A stretch of 64,000 nt of DNA from Bacillus horti (GTDB taxonomy: Bacteria > Bacillota > Bacilli > Caldalkalibacillales > JCM-10596), in assembly GCF_030813115.1 (NCBI RefSeq), contig NZ_JAUSTY010000002.1, positions 291,958 through 355,957 on the forward strand, read 5' to 3'. Positions 27,953 to 37,426 of the stretch are shown here, piece after piece. Position 1 is the stretch's first letter. Every line of letters begins with the position of its first letter. A program made the position numbers and the translations under genes. Below the pieces are notes generated by a model. It was not told where the DNA came from. It did not search any database and saw only the letters and a list, made by a program, of their open reading frames with translations.

Positions 27953-28297
27953 ATGCAACCTAACGTAAATCAGGAGACGAACGTTTCTCCAGCGGTAACT
28001 AAACGTATCGAGAAAACACATCATTCTCGTGAGGTTAGTCATCATTTATGGACATTTCTTGTTTCTCTTACTTTGACAGCATTTGCTTTTGCTGCCGTTA
28101 TGCTTGAGATCTTTGATAGTAAGCTTGCTTTAGGTATGTTCCTGCTTATTCTTGCTATCATTCAAGCGATGTTCCAATTGTTTGTGTGGATGCATTTAAA
28201 TCAGAAGGAGCATTCAATGCCTATCCTGTTTATCTTTTCAGGAGTATTTGTTGCTATTCTGACTGTAGTTGCTTTATCCATTCTTATATTCTGGTAA
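27953..28297 (+). CDS. ctaF: Cytochrome caa3 oxidase subunit IV
   Basis: A 114-residue subunit with three membrane helices (HHLWTFLVSLTLTAFAFAAV; AIIQAMFQLFVWMHLNQKEH), the bacterial COX4 family. One base separates it from the ctaE stop. The N-terminus is hydrophilic. A paralogue lies 1.4 kb downstream. Confidence 0.92.
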   Translation: MQPNVNQETNVSPAVTKRIEKTHHSREVSHHLWTFLVSLTLTAFAFAAVMLEIFDSKLALGMFLLILAIIQAMFQLFVWMHLNQKEHSMPILFIFSGVFVAILTVVALSILIFW

Positions 28298-28335
28298 AGT
28301 AAAGCTTAGAGATATAGGCTTTAATATGATAGAGT

Positions 28336-28365
28336 GGCTGCAATGTACATTGCAGCCCTTCTTCT
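28336..28365 (+). terminator. Hairpin terminator after ctaF
   Basis: A 22-bp perfect palindrome with arms GGCTGCAATGT and ACATTGCAGCC (28336-28357), followed by CTTCTTCT. Just downstream, 28371-28420 (AGACAAGACAACCTCTT to GGCTTCGAGTGAAGCTTTTC) is a partial copy of repeat module 2. Confidence 0.7.
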
Positions 28366-28370
28366 ATTGG

Positions 28371-28420
28371 TAGACAAGACAACCTCTTGGAATGGGGGCT
28401 TCGAGTGAAGCTTTTCTTAT
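28371..28420 (+). repeat. Partial copy D of intergenic repeat module 2, before ctaG
   Basis: Matches the 3' half of module 2 seen after recA and rny: TAGACAAGACAACCTCTT, then GGCTTCGAGTGAAGCTTTTC. The GCTTC-tetraloop-GAAGC-TTTTCTT hairpin is preserved although the loop bases differ (GAGT in place of GATA), which is a compensated pattern suggesting the fold matters. Confidence 0.6.
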
Positions 28421-28455
28421 TATCGTTATCTTGATATGAAGGGAGGATGGCATTA

Positions 28456-29442
28456 ATGACTTTAAGTTTTCAGTCACAGTTATTTGCTGCAGATGGTTCT
28501 CATCATAGTAATACCGTAACTCAGAGCCCTGGCTTCTTTGAATTTTGGAATATCGAGGTTTTTTTGTTCTCTGTGGTAATTATTGGTCTTTACTTTTTAT
28601 TAGTCGGAAGGTGGAGAGAGCAATATACGGATGCTGAACCAGTTCCAGCGTCTAAGCAGGTTTATTTTTTAACGGGTATGATCTTGTTCATCTTGGTTAA
28701 AGCCACGCCGCTTGAATATTATGGACATCATTATATGTTCAGTGCTCATATGATTCAAATGGCTGTTATTTTCTTGGTTGTCCCACCGTTACTTCTTTTA
28801 GGACTCACCAAGTGGATGTTTTCACCAATCATAAAGCGCAATTGGTCTAGAAAAGCTTTCTCAGTACTTACTAACCCATTAGTATCAATCTTGTTATTTA
28901 ACTTGTTGTTTTCTTTGTACCATGTCCCTTTTGTTTTTGATAATCTGATGGTTATGCCAGTTTTAAATACTGCTTTTTATCTTGTGCTGTGGATTGGTGC
29001 TGCATTAATGTGGTGGCCATTAATGGACATTTTGGAGGAAAATAAAATTGGTGGGCTTTGGAAGATCGGATATATGGCAGCGAATAGTGTTTTAATTACA
29101 CCGGTTTGTGCGATTATTATCTTCTCCACATCGGTTATGTACACGTCATATGTTGATGCCCCTCAGTTAATCAGCGGATTCTCTACATTGGATGATCAAC
29201 AAACCGGCGGAGTAGTTATGAAGGTCGTGCAAGAGCTAACTTATATTACGGCCATGGCAGTCGTGTTCTTCAAGTGGGCTAAGGATGAAAAGAGAAGAGA
29301 AGGGCTTACAGACGAACAAGCCTTGCTTTATCAAGAAGAGGCTTTTTCTAAGGCAAACAAGAATAGTCAAAATGATCTTGGGAAAGATCATGCTCCAAAC
29401 TTCCCTATTCCAGATTCTTCCAACTCAACTAAGCCTTCATAG
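28456..29442 (+). CDS. ctaG: Cytochrome c oxidase assembly factor CtaG
   Basis: About 328 residues with seven or so membrane helices, the caa3_CtaG family required to assemble active caa3 oxidase in B. subtilis. Histidines that may bind copper occur in YYGHHYMFSAHMIQM and SLYHVPFVFD. Start ATG 28456 is 9 bp after GGGAGG; ATG 28447 abuts that site. It is separated from ctaF by a hairpin and a repeat fragment. Confidence 0.92.
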   Translation: MTLSFQSQLFAADGSHHSNTVTQSPGFFEFWNIEVFLFSVVIIGLYFLLVGRWREQYTDAEPVPASKQVYFLTGMILFILVKATPLEYYGHHYMFSAHMIQMAVIFLVVPPLLLLGLTKWMFSPIIKRNWSRKAFSVLTNPLVSILLFNLLFSLYHVPFVFDNLMVMPVLNTAFYLVLWIGAALMWWPLMDILEENKIGGLWKIGYMAANSVLITPVCAIIIFSTSVMYTSYVDAPQLISGFSTLDDQQTGGVVMKVVQELTYITAMAVVFFKWAKDEKRREGLTDEQALLYQEEAFSKANKNSQNDLGKDHAPNFPIPDSSNSTKPS

Positions 29443-29516
29443 ACTTATTATTGCTTACTTGTGTTATTTTTACAAAATCAAAAGCGTAATGTTTATTATT
29501 ACTGTTAGCATTAAAG

Positions 29517-29550
29517 CACCTTATCTAAGCATTGGATAGGGTGTTTTTTA
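29517..29550 (+). terminator. Intrinsic terminator after ctaG
   Basis: CACCTTATC (29517-29525) with GATAGGGTG (29535-29543) followed by TTTTTTATTTTT. Confidence 0.9.
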
Positions 29551-29695
29551 TTTTTCATTTATTCATTCTTTATATCGTTCATAAAGTTATCTTTTCAGTA
29601 GCTACATTTATAATTGCATTTATAAAAATTTCCGTTTTGAAGGGCGACTAACTTGGCATACTAAGTGTAGATGAAGATAGATTATCTGCACGAAA

Positions 29696-29710
29696 CTAAG
29701 CTGAGCTTAG
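29696..29710. repeat. Small palindrome at the ribosome site of the second subunit-IV gene
   Basis: CTAAGC-TGA-GCTTAG immediately precedes GAGGG, so the stem ends at the Shine-Dalgarno sequence of the next gene. Confidence 0.5.
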
Positions 29711-29722
29711 GAGGGAAAGAAT

Positions 29723-30013
29723 ATGAGTCAAGCTAAAGCCAAAAGCAGAAGAGAGATGACTACAATCATCTGGGCCTTTGTTTTATCTCTTATCATCACA
29801 GCCATAGCCTTTGTTGCTGTAGGATTAGGAATGATTCAAGAACGGATATCATTATTTTTGTTTCTCGTTTTATTAGCCATCCTACAGGTTGCTGTACAAC
29901 TGTTTTATTTTATGCATTTAAAGGATAGAGGACATCGTTTTCCTCTTCTGTTTGCGGGATCTGCAGTTTTTGTAGCGGTTGTTTTGGTTGCTGGAATTGT
30001 CATTTGGATGTAG
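29723..30013 (+). CDS. Second cytochrome c oxidase subunit IV-like protein (CtaF paralogue)
   Basis: A 96-residue protein with three membrane helices that aligns along its length with CtaF (LFYFMHLKDRGHRFPLLF against LFVWMHLNQKEHSMPILF). It has its own gap, ribosome site (GGAGGGAAAG) and terminator, so it is expressed apart from ctaCDEF. It may be an alternative subunit IV or serve another oxidase. Confidence 0.85.
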   Translation: MSQAKAKSRREMTTIIWAFVLSLIITAIAFVAVGLGMIQERISLFLFLVLLAILQVAVQLFYFMHLKDRGHRFPLLFAGSAVFVAVVLVAGIVIWM

Positions 30014-30039
30014 ATGTGTTGTAAATGTAAAGAAAGGAT

Positions 30040-30068
30040 AAGGCTGCTTCGAAGAAGCAGCCTTTGTG
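30040..30068 (+). terminator. Hairpin terminator after the CtaF paralogue
   Basis: AAGGCTGCTTC-GAA-GAAGCAGCCTT (30040-30064), a perfect 11-bp stem; the T tail is short. Confidence 0.7.
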
Positions 30069-30195
30069 CTGGTAAATTGTCGCTTTTTTGTTACAGGTTC
30101 CGTAGTTCAAATCGGTATGGAAGTATGATATAATCAATGATTGATATACAGATATTCCCGTTATTTCTGATTGATGTAGAAAGGATGTGGGAGCT

Positions 30196-31794
30196 TTGAC
30201 AGACAAGAACAAGAATGACTTATATACATTTAATCCTTCTAAAGCGAAGTATGAGCGAGAGAAGAATTTTAAGGACTATAGTCAATACTTTGACAGCTAT
30301 AGAGTGGTTGATCAAAGCGAAAATAGACGTAAGGTTAAGGTGAACGGAAAGACAGCCTTTATTTACTCCGAGCCTGACTATAAGGAAGGGAAAAAACGAG
30401 GGAAAGAAGAGATTGTTCACCTTAAAGCGGATATTCCTGAAGAAATGCTTGGAATTGGTAAAGGCAAAACGTATTTGCTGAAAACGTATGGTTGTCAAAT
30501 GAACGAGCATGATAGTGAGCATATTGCTGGTCTTCTCGAGAGTATGGGCTATGAGCCTACACATGATGAACAGACGGCTAATGTCATTTTGTTTAATACT
30601 TGTGCGATTCGAGAGAATGCTGAGGATAAGGTGTTTGGTGAAATCGGTCGCCTTAAGCATCGAAAGCTTGAAGACCCGGAGCTAGTTATAGGCGTATGTG
30701 GGTGTATGTCTCAGGAGGAAGCGGTAGTCAATAAAATTCTTAAAAGCTACCATCAGGTGGATATGATTTTCGGTACACATAATATTCATCGACTTCCTGT
30801 CCTATTAAGAGATGCTCTTCTTTCGAAGGAAATGGTCATTGAGGTCTGGACGAAGGAAGGGGATATCATTGAAGATATGCCTCAAAAACGGGCAGATGGT
30901 CTTAAGGGCTGGGTAAACATCATGTATGGCTGTGATAAGTTCTGTACGTATTGTATAGTCCCTTTCACTCGTGGAAAAGAGCGAAGCCGTAGGCCAGAGG
31001 ATATTTTAGCTGAAGTAAGAGAGTTAGCTAGATTAGGGTATAAGGAAATTATCGTATTAGGTCAAAATGTGAACTCATACGGGAAGGATTTCGAGGATCG
31101 TAAGTATAGGCTGGCTGATCTGTTACGAGATATACAGAAGATCGATATTCCTAGAGTTCGTTTTACAACAAGCCATCCTTGGGATTTTGATGATGAGCTT
31201 ATTACGGTATTAGCTCAGGGTGGAAACCTGGTTGAACATATTCATCTGCCTGTCCAATCAGGAAATGACGATGTGTTGAAGCGCATGGGAAGGAAGTATA
31301 CTCGACAGAGCTATTTGGAGCTGATTCAGAAAATCAAGAAAGCCATTCCGCATGCTTCCTTAACAACAGATATTATTGTTGGCTTTCCAGGTGAAACGGA
31401 GGAGCAGTTTCAAGATACACTTAGCCTAGCTCAAGAGGTAGAATATGATCAAGCGTATACGTTTATCTATTCTCCGCGTCATGGAACGCCAGCTGCTGAG
31501 ATGCAGGATGATGTTTCTGAAAAGGAGAAGAAGGAACGCTTGTATCGTTTAAACTCTGTGTTGAATAAGCATGGGTTGAGTAAAAATGAAAGCTTACGTG
31601 ATCAAGTGGTAGAGGTTCTGGTTGAAGGTGAAAGTAAAAATAATCCAGAGATTCTAGCTGGGCGTACAAGAACTAACAAGCTAGTTAATTTTAAAGGTTC
31701 CAAAGAAGATATAGGGAAGCTCGTTCAGGTACGTATTACTGAACCCCAAACCTGGACGTTAAAGGGAGAGCAAGTACAAATAGTGGAGGTTTAG
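30196..31794 (+). CDS. miaB: tRNA-2-methylthio-N6-dimethylallyladenosine synthase
   Basis: About 532 residues: a MiaB radical-SAM methylthiotransferase acting on i6A37 of tRNA after MiaA. The N-terminal UPF0004 domain carries three cysteines ([28 protein letters not shown]); the radical-SAM motif CDKFCTYC is near 246-253; a TRAM RNA-binding domain ends the protein. A ~65-residue charged N-terminal extension is usual in Bacillus. The start is uncertain between TTG 30196 (10 bp after AAGGA) and GTG 30187. Followed 2 bp later by ricA. Confidence 0.95.
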   Translation: MTDKNKNDLYTFNPSKAKYEREKNFKDYSQYFDSYRVVDQSENRRKVKVNGKTAFIYSEPDYKEGKKRGKEEIVHLKADIPEEMLGIGKGKTYLLKTYGCQMNEHDSEHIAGLLESMGYEPTHDEQTANVILFNTCAIRENAEDKVFGEIGRLKHRKLEDPELVIGVCGCMSQEEAVVNKILKSYHQVDMIFGTHNIHRLPVLLRDALLSKEMVIEVWTKEGDIIEDMPQKRADGLKGWVNIMYGCDKFCTYCIVPFTRGKERSRRPEDILAEVRELARLGYKEIIVLGQNVNSYGKDFEDRKYRLADLLRDIQKIDIPRVRFTTSHPWDFDDELITVLAQGGNLVEHIHLPVQSGNDDVLKRMGRKYTRQSYLELIQKIKKAIPHASLTTDIIVGFPGETEEQFQDTLSLAQEVEYDQAYTFIYSPRHGTPAAEMQDDVSEKEKKERLYRLNSVLNKHGLSKNESLRDQVVEVLVEGESKNNPEILAGRTRTNKLVNFKGSKEDIGKLVQVRITEPQTWTLKGEQVQIVEV

Positions 31795-31796
31795 TT

Positions 31797-32225
31797 ATGG
31801 CAGAGATCAAAACAAGAAAAGAAATTATTGAGCAGGCAGAAAAGCTAGCTAAAATGATTGCCGCTTCAAAAGAGGTAGATTTTTTCAAGCAAGCCGAGCA
31901 GCAAATTAAAAATAATGATAAGGTACAAAATCTCATTCAGGTGATTAAATTTAAGCAAAAGCAGGCTGTTAATGCCGATCACTTTGAAAAGGATAAAGCC
32001 TTGCAGGATTTTGAGAAATCTTTAGATCAATTAAACACTGAGCTTGACGAGATTCCTGTAGTTCGTGAGTTTAAGCAATCACAGCAGGAGGTTAACGCTC
32101 TATTACAAATGATTACAAACATCATTTCTAATAAGGTAACTGATGAAATTATTATTTCTACTGGAGGAGACCCTCTATCAGGCAAAACGGGTGGAAGAAA
32201 TGATTCAAGCTGCCCGATAGGATAA
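31797..32225 (+). CDS. ricA: RicA (YmcA), YlbF/YmcA family regulator of RNase Y
   Basis: A 142-residue mostly helical protein (YmcA/YlbF family). With RicF and RicT it forms the RicAFT complex, which carries [4Fe-4S] clusters, tunes RNase Y cleavage and stimulates biofilm, competence and sporulation pathways in B. subtilis. It starts 2 bp after miaB, which is the same order as B. subtilis ymcB-ymcA. The C-terminal residues include a cysteine (SSCPIG). Confidence 0.9.
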   Translation: MAEIKTRKEIIEQAEKLAKMIAASKEVDFFKQAEQQIKNNDKVQNLIQVIKFKQKQAVNADHFEKDKALQDFEKSLDQLNTELDEIPVVREFKQSQQEVNALLQMITNIISNKVTDEIIISTGGDPLSGKTGGRNDSSCPIG

Positions 32226-32326
32226 GATAATTTCATCAAATAGTCTTGCTTATTTCTAAAAAACAGGCGCACACACAGTATGCTAGGCATATGATAAGGT
32301 ATCATTGTGCTTCTAGTGAGAGAAAG

Positions 32327-32364
32327 AAAGCTTCGGATTCACATTGAAATTCGAAGCTTTTTTT
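32327..32364 (+). terminator. Intrinsic terminator between ricA and cotE
   Basis: AAAGCTTCG...CGAAGCTTT (32328-32335 region with 32352-32360) followed by a T run. Confidence 0.85.
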
Positions 32365-32430
32365 GCACCCTAGACGTATGTCCTGCATACAATTAACTGA
32401 ACGCGATGTTTGGAGGAGGTAAGCAACGAT

Positions 32431-32997
32431 ATGTCTCATACAGAAAAAGACGTTCAATGTCGTGAGATTATTACCAAAGCAGTTTGCGGTAAAGGACGTA
32501 AGTTTTGCCAGGCAACCCATACCGTCACGCCGTCACACTCCCCAACCAGTATATTAGGATGTTGGATTATCAACCATACCTATACAGCTGAAAAGGTGGG
32601 TGACACCGTGGAGGTAAGTGGATCCTATGATATTAACGCATGGTACTCCTACAGCAACAATACAAAAACAGAGGTTGCTACAGAAAATGTTTCATATTGC
32701 GATAGTATCCCACTTACCATTGAGGATAAAAACGTTCTAGACCAAGGTTTAGAGGTTTTTGCCAAAGCAACACAACAGCCTACTGCATCTGAAGCGACAA
32801 TCTCAAGCTCAGGAAATTCAATTCTTGTTCAAGTAGAAAGAGACTTCTATGTAGAGATTGTTGGAGAAACAAAAATTTGTGTGATGGTTTGCCCTCATGG
32901 CTGTGATGATGATGACAAAGAGTTTGGTTTTGGTGACGATGAAGATGATGGCTTTGAAGAACTTGATTCAGATTTTTTTATTGATGACCTAGATTAA
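32431..32997 (+). CDS. cotE: Outer spore coat morphogenetic protein CotE
   Basis: About 188 residues. CotE forms the scaffold ring on which the outer spore coat assembles. Recognisable stretches are CREIITKAVCGKGRKFCQAT near the start and SPTSILGCWIINHTY; the C-terminal ~35 residues are strongly acidic, as in the family. Start ATG 32431 lies 10 bp after GGAGGAGGT. CATACAAT at 32386-32393 resembles the sigma-E -10 element, but no good -35 is visible. Own terminator follows. Confidence 0.93.
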   Translation: MSHTEKDVQCREIITKAVCGKGRKFCQATHTVTPSHSPTSILGCWIINHTYTAEKVGDTVEVSGSYDINAWYSYSNNTKTEVATENVSYCDSIPLTIEDKNVLDQGLEVFAKATQQPTASEATISSSGNSILVQVERDFYVEIVGETKICVMVCPHGCDDDDKEFGFGDDEDDGFEELDSDFFIDDLD

Positions 32998-33000
32998 AGT

Positions 33001-33029
33001 GGAGGTATTTTTACCTCCTTTTCTTTTTG
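33001..33029 (+). terminator. Intrinsic terminator after cotE
   Basis: GGAGGTA-TTTT-TACCTCC (33001-33018) followed by TTTTCTTTTT. Confidence 0.9.
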
Positions 33030-33201
33030 TCTAAATGGGAAAAAAGTATTTTTACTTTTCCGATTTATGCTTTCTTTTTTTGGATGCTCCATTCTCTATT
33101 TGGACGGTTAGTTAAGCCCTTGTCGTTGCACTTCTCTGCTTGTCCACGCATACGCTGGTAGAAGTGAAAGCCTATAAAGGAAAACAAGGAGCCTATACAG
33201 T

Positions 33202-34455
33202 ATGAGAGTGTATCAAAGACCTGGAACAGAGGCTGAAAAAGATATCGAAGCAAAGATATTGAGCATAAATGGGATACCTCGGTATTCTTCACGGCGAAAA
33301 AGGAGTAGAAAGTATCGCTTTTATATTTATCATTTTGAGGTAATTGGTCTTTTTCACAACACTACAAGCATAGAAGCTCAACCTTGGCTTAAGGAAAAAT
33401 CAAAGCAAAAGGAACGCTGGGCTCGGATTAGCGCCAACAAATTAAGCAAAGAGGTTCTAAAAGCAAAGAAGTTGGCTTTACGAACCTTATACATTTTAGG
33501 ATACGATTTGGGTATGGTTGAGGTCAGTGTTCATGCCTCTGCTCCACAATATACGATTTCAAAAATTTTTTATCATGAGGCTGTAGCTAAAGAGCTGCAA
33601 AGTCAATTGGAGAAAAATAGAAAAAGTGAGGAAGAAAAAAGTATCAGCTTTGGGGGACAAACCTCTATGTTAGGTGCTGATCTTGAGGTAGCTCTAAGAT
33701 CTACAAATGGGAAGTTTGTTCTAGCATCAAAATATTTTACCAAAAAAGGAAGGGTGGGTCATGATGCTATCTGGCTAAAAGGCCAACGTAGTAGCTATCC
33801 CCTTGTGGAATTACGCCCTGAACCGAGTAATTGTCCTAGAACCTTATTTAAAAACATCCGCAGTTGCCTAAAAAAAGGGGTTAAAAAGGTCAATAGTTCT
33901 TCAATTCAATGGCTTGCTGGTGGATGCCCATTAAAAAATTATCCTATCGGAGGACATATTCACTTTAGCAAAATAGCCTTAACTCCACATTTTATACGAG
34001 TATTAGATAACTACCTGGCATTACCACTTCGTTGCCTAGAAAGCAAAGAATCAATAGCACGGAGACCCAAGTACGGGTATTTAGGTGACTATAGAGAGCA
34101 ATATCATGGAGGTTTTGAGTATCGCACACCGCCTAGCTGGATCACTCATCCAAGAATCGCCAAAGGCGTGCTTTGCTTAGCGAAGGTTTTGACGAAGGAG
34201 CAAAAGAATCTTAACTGGTTTCCTCTGAATAGCGAGGAGGTACAGTTGAGCTTTTATAAGGAAGATACAGAAGGATTATATCCGATTGTTAAAAACGTTT
34301 GGAGTCAGCTTCAAGCAACAACAACGTACGAGGCGTATGCTGAGGAGCTAAATTCCTTCTATGAGTTAATTGAACAGAGATATGTATGGGATGAGTTTGC
34401 AGATATCCGAGCAGCATGGGCTATTTCCCCATATTCAGCTAAAAACATGGTATAA
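33202..34455 (+). CDS. Predicted amidoligase (phiEco32-like COOH-NH2 ligase type 2)
   Basis: A 417-residue protein whose C-terminal two thirds resemble the phage phiEco32-like COOH-NH2 ligase family (glutamine-synthetase-like fold): GADLEVALRS near 156-165, a GHD and ELRPEPS segment (about 190-212), GGHIHFS near 250-256 and GGFEYRTPPSW near 312. These acid and histidine clusters would bind ATP and metal for forming an amide or peptide bond. The first ~150 residues are basic and not recognised. It lies between cotE and mutS, suggesting a spore-coat role; no substrate can be named. Confidence 0.7.
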   Translation: MRVYQRPGTEAEKDIEAKILSINGIPRYSSRRKRSRKYRFYIYHFEVIGLFHNTTSIEAQPWLKEKSKQKERWARISANKLSKEVLKAKKLALRTLYILGYDLGMVEVSVHASAPQYTISKIFYHEAVAKELQSQLEKNRKSEEEKSISFGGQTSMLGADLEVALRSTNGKFVLASKYFTKKGRVGHDAIWLKGQRSSYPLVELRPEPSNCPRTLFKNIRSCLKKGVKKVNSSSIQWLAGGCPLKNYPIGGHIHFSKIALTPHFIRVLDNYLALPLRCLESKESIARRPKYGYLGDYREQYHGGFEYRTPPSWITHPRIAKGVLCLAKVLTKEQKNLNWFPLNSEEVQLSFYKEDTEGLYPIVKNVWSQLQATTTYEAYAEELNSFYELIEQRYVWDEFADIRAAWAISPYSAKNMV

Positions 34456-34547
34456 TCAAAGGAAATTGGGCTCTCAATGTGGGATGTCAATTAGAATTTT
34501 TTATCAGCAGAATTGAACTTTTTTCACAGTAATGGAGGAAGCTATCC

Positions 34548-37334
34548 ATGACAACAACGTATACACCCATGATTCAACAATATTTAGGAGTAAAAGCGGA
34601 TTATCCTGATGCTTTTTTGTTTTTTCGTTTAGGAGACTTTTATGAGATGTTTTTTGAGGATGCTGTGCTAGCGTCCAGAGAGCTAGAAATTACATTAACC
34701 AAAAGAGCAGGAGGGGGAGAGGATAAGATTCCCATGTGTGGCGTTCCTTATCATTCTGCCTCCCAATACATACGGAAATTAATTGAAAAAGGCTACAAGG
34801 TGGCTATTTGTGAGCAGGTTGAAGATCCAAAAGAGGCTAAAGGTGTCGTGAGACGTGAGGTTGTTCAGGTCATTACACCAGGTACCCTTATGGAAGATAG
34901 TATGCTTAAGGATCGAGAAAACAATTTTATTTTATTTTTGGCTAAGCATGAAGATAGGTTTGCCTTAGTGGCCTGTGATCTATCTACCGGGGAAGTAAGC
35001 GCTACTCAAGCGAGTGAATTACAAACTTTGGCAGAGGAAGCTCAGCCATATAATGCGGCAGAAATTGTATTAGGGGAAGGCTTTAGTACGGCTGATCAGC
35101 AGCAGGTAAAAAGCTATTGTCCACAAAGCTCTGTTGGATTTACTGCTGAACGTGGGCAAAGACATGCTATTCCTATATCTAAAACTGACGAGGTCACTTC
35201 ACAGAAGGAAGCTGAAGGTCAGGTAGAGAACCTCCTTTCTGCTATACCAAAGCAGCAGCAAACAGGAGCTATCATTCAATGCGTACAGCTTTTGCAAAGC
35301 TATTTAGAGGATACTCAAAAGCGTTCCGTTGGACATTTACAGCCTGTTCAGCTTTATCAAACCCATAGCTTTCTGCACCTTGATCCGTCCTCTAGACGTA
35401 ATCTGGAGCTGACAGAAACGATAAGAGCTCAGTCTAAGAAAGGCTCTTTGCTATGGCTATTAGATGAAACATCTACGGCTATGGGAGGACGACTAATCAA
35501 AAAGTGGATTCAGCGTCCTTTAATGGATCAGAAGCTAATAGATGAGCGTTTAGATGCGGTCCAGCTTTTTCTGGATCATGCCTTAGAGCGTGAGGAGCTT
35601 ATGCAGCTTTTGGATGAGGTATATGATTTAGAGCGTCTAGCGGGGAGAGTTTCCTATGGAAATGTAAATCCTAGAGATGTCGTACAGCTGCGCCGTTCGT
35701 TAAAGGCTGTTCCCGAAATTACAGCTTTGTTGAATCAGCTACCAGGGTCATATATTCAAGAGAAGCTGTCTAAGCTTGATCCGTGTACTGAGCTGCTAGA
35801 GCTGTTAGAGGGTTCTGTACTGGACGAGCCTCCGATTAGTGTGAAGGATGGAGGAATCTTTAAGCAAGGCTATCATGAGGAGCTAGATCGCTTGCTAGAG
35901 GCAAGTCGGAATGGCAAGCAATGGATTGCCGACCTAGAAGCGACAGAACGTGAAAAGACAGGAATTAAATCGTTGAAGGTAGGCTTTAATAAGGTATTTG
36001 GCTATTATATTGAGATCACAAGAGCGAACCTACACGCGCTCCATGATGAAAGGTATGAAAGAAAGCAAACCTTAGCGAATGCCGAACGATATATTACTCC
36101 TGAGCTTAAGGAAAAAGAAGCGCTAATTCTAGAGGCCAATGATCGACTGATGGTACTTGAGTATGAGCTGTTTGTAGAGCTAAGGCTAAAAATTAATCAA
36201 TATTTACTGCGTTTGCAGGCTTTAGCGGAGGGGATTGCTCAGCTTGATGTACTTGGTTCATTTGCCAGAGTGAGCGAGAAGTTCCAGTACACGCGTCCAC
36301 ATTTTAATTCTGATCGACTCTTGTCTATTGAAGATGGGCGTCATCCAGTTGTGGAGAAGGTTCTAGGTGAATCTACTTTTGTGGCTAACGATGTAAGGAT
36401 GGATACAGAGGCTAGACAAATTCTTTTACTCACAGGTCCTAATATGGCAGGAAAAAGCACGTATATGCGTCAGACTGCCCTGATTGTAGTCATGGCTCAA
36501 ATCGGTTGTTTTGTTTCTGCTAAGCGTGCCAAGCTCCCGGTCTTTGATCAAATTTTCACTAGAATTGGAGCTGCTGACGATTTAGTTGGTGGTCAAAGTA
36601 CATTTATGGTAGAAATGATGGAGACTAAGCGTGCCATTACTAAAGCGACTGCGGACAGTCTGATTTTACTCGATGAGATCGGCAGAGGAACGTCAACGTA
36701 TGATGGGATGTCTTTAGCTCAAGCGGTCGTTGAATATATCCAGGAGCATGTGCAAGCCAAAACGCTATTTTCCACGCACTATCATGAATTAACTGGACTT
36801 GAACAGCAATTAGCTGGCCTAACGAATATCCACGTCGCCTGTTCTGAACGTGAAGGTAGGGTTATTTTCCTGCATAAGGTTAGGGAAGGGAAAGCTGATC
36901 GTAGCTATGGAATCCATGTTGCTCAATTAGCTGAGATGCCTTCTACGGTTATTCGTCGTGCTCAGGAAATCCTTAGTGTTTTGGAGGGGCAAAATCAAGT
37001 AGCTTCAAGTCTTGATGAACGAACAGATCAAGGCTGGGAAAGTGGCAGCAGTAGTGAGAATGAAGTAAGAAATCCAGAGAAGGCAATGCAATCCTCTCAG
37101 GAGAAACAAAAACAATCCTCACAAGAAAAGCCATTGCAAACCACTCAGGAGAAACAAAAACAATCCTCAGAAATAACTGCTGTTGAACAAATGCAATTTC
37201 AATTCGGTCTAGAAGGAGAAGAGCAGCAGGTGTTATCTCAGCTTAAGGAGACGAATTTATTGACCATGACTCCATTAGCCGCTTTAAATTTGCTTTATGA
37301 GCTACAGGAGCAACTTAAAAGTAGTAAAAAGTGA
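34548..37334 (+). CDS. mutS: DNA mismatch repair protein MutS
   Basis: A 928-residue MutS that recognises mismatches. The mismatch-reading GDFYEMF motif is near residue 28; Walker A GPNMAGKST is near 630-638; Walker B ILLDEIGRGTS follows. Between the ATPase domain and the C-terminal helix-turn-helix is an unusual Gln/Ser/Lys-rich linker (about residues 825-880) made of repeats of SQEKQKQS type, which explains the length above the usual ~860. It is followed by mutL in the standard repair operon. Confidence 0.96.
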   Translation: MTTTYTPMIQQYLGVKADYPDAFLFFRLGDFYEMFFEDAVLASRELEITLTKRAGGGEDKIPMCGVPYHSASQYIRKLIEKGYKVAICEQVEDPKEAKGVVRREVVQVITPGTLMEDSMLKDRENNFILFLAKHEDRFALVACDLSTGEVSATQASELQTLAEEAQPYNAAEIVLGEGFSTADQQQVKSYCPQSSVGFTAERGQRHAIPISKTDEVTSQKEAEGQVENLLSAIPKQQQTGAIIQCVQLLQSYLEDTQKRSVGHLQPVQLYQTHSFLHLDPSSRRNLELTETIRAQSKKGSLLWLLDETSTAMGGRLIKKWIQRPLMDQKLIDERLDAVQLFLDHALEREELMQLLDEVYDLERLAGRVSYGNVNPRDVVQLRRSLKAVPEITALLNQLPGSYIQEKLSKLDPCTELLELLEGSVLDEPPISVKDGGIFKQGYHEELDRLLEASRNGKQWIADLEATEREKTGIKSLKVGFNKVFGYYIEITRANLHALHDERYERKQTLANAERYITPELKEKEALILEANDRLMVLEYELFVELRLKINQYLLRLQALAEGIAQLDVLGSFARVSEKFQYTRPHFNSDRLLSIEDGRHPVVEKVLGESTFVANDVRMDTEARQILLLTGPNMAGKSTYMRQTALIVVMAQIGCFVSAKRAKLPVFDQIFTRIGAADDLVGGQSTFMVEMMETKRAITKATADSLILLDEIGRGTSTYDGMSLAQAVVEYIQEHVQAKTLFSTHYHELTGLEQQLAGLTNIHVACSEREGRVIFLHKVREGKADRSYGIHVAQLAEMPSTVIRRAQEILSVLEGQNQVASSLDERTDQGWESGSSSENEVRNPEKAMQSSQEKQKQSSQEKPLQTTQEKQKQSSEITAVEQMQFQFGLEGEEQQVLSQLKETNLLTMTPLAALNLLYELQEQLKSSKK

Positions 37335-37426
37335 AAAATTCTAGAGGATGTTACTTAAAGATTAAATTAGAGTAAAATCGTATTACTCAGAATACGGACT
37401 ATATAATAAAGCTGAGGTGAGTAGTT

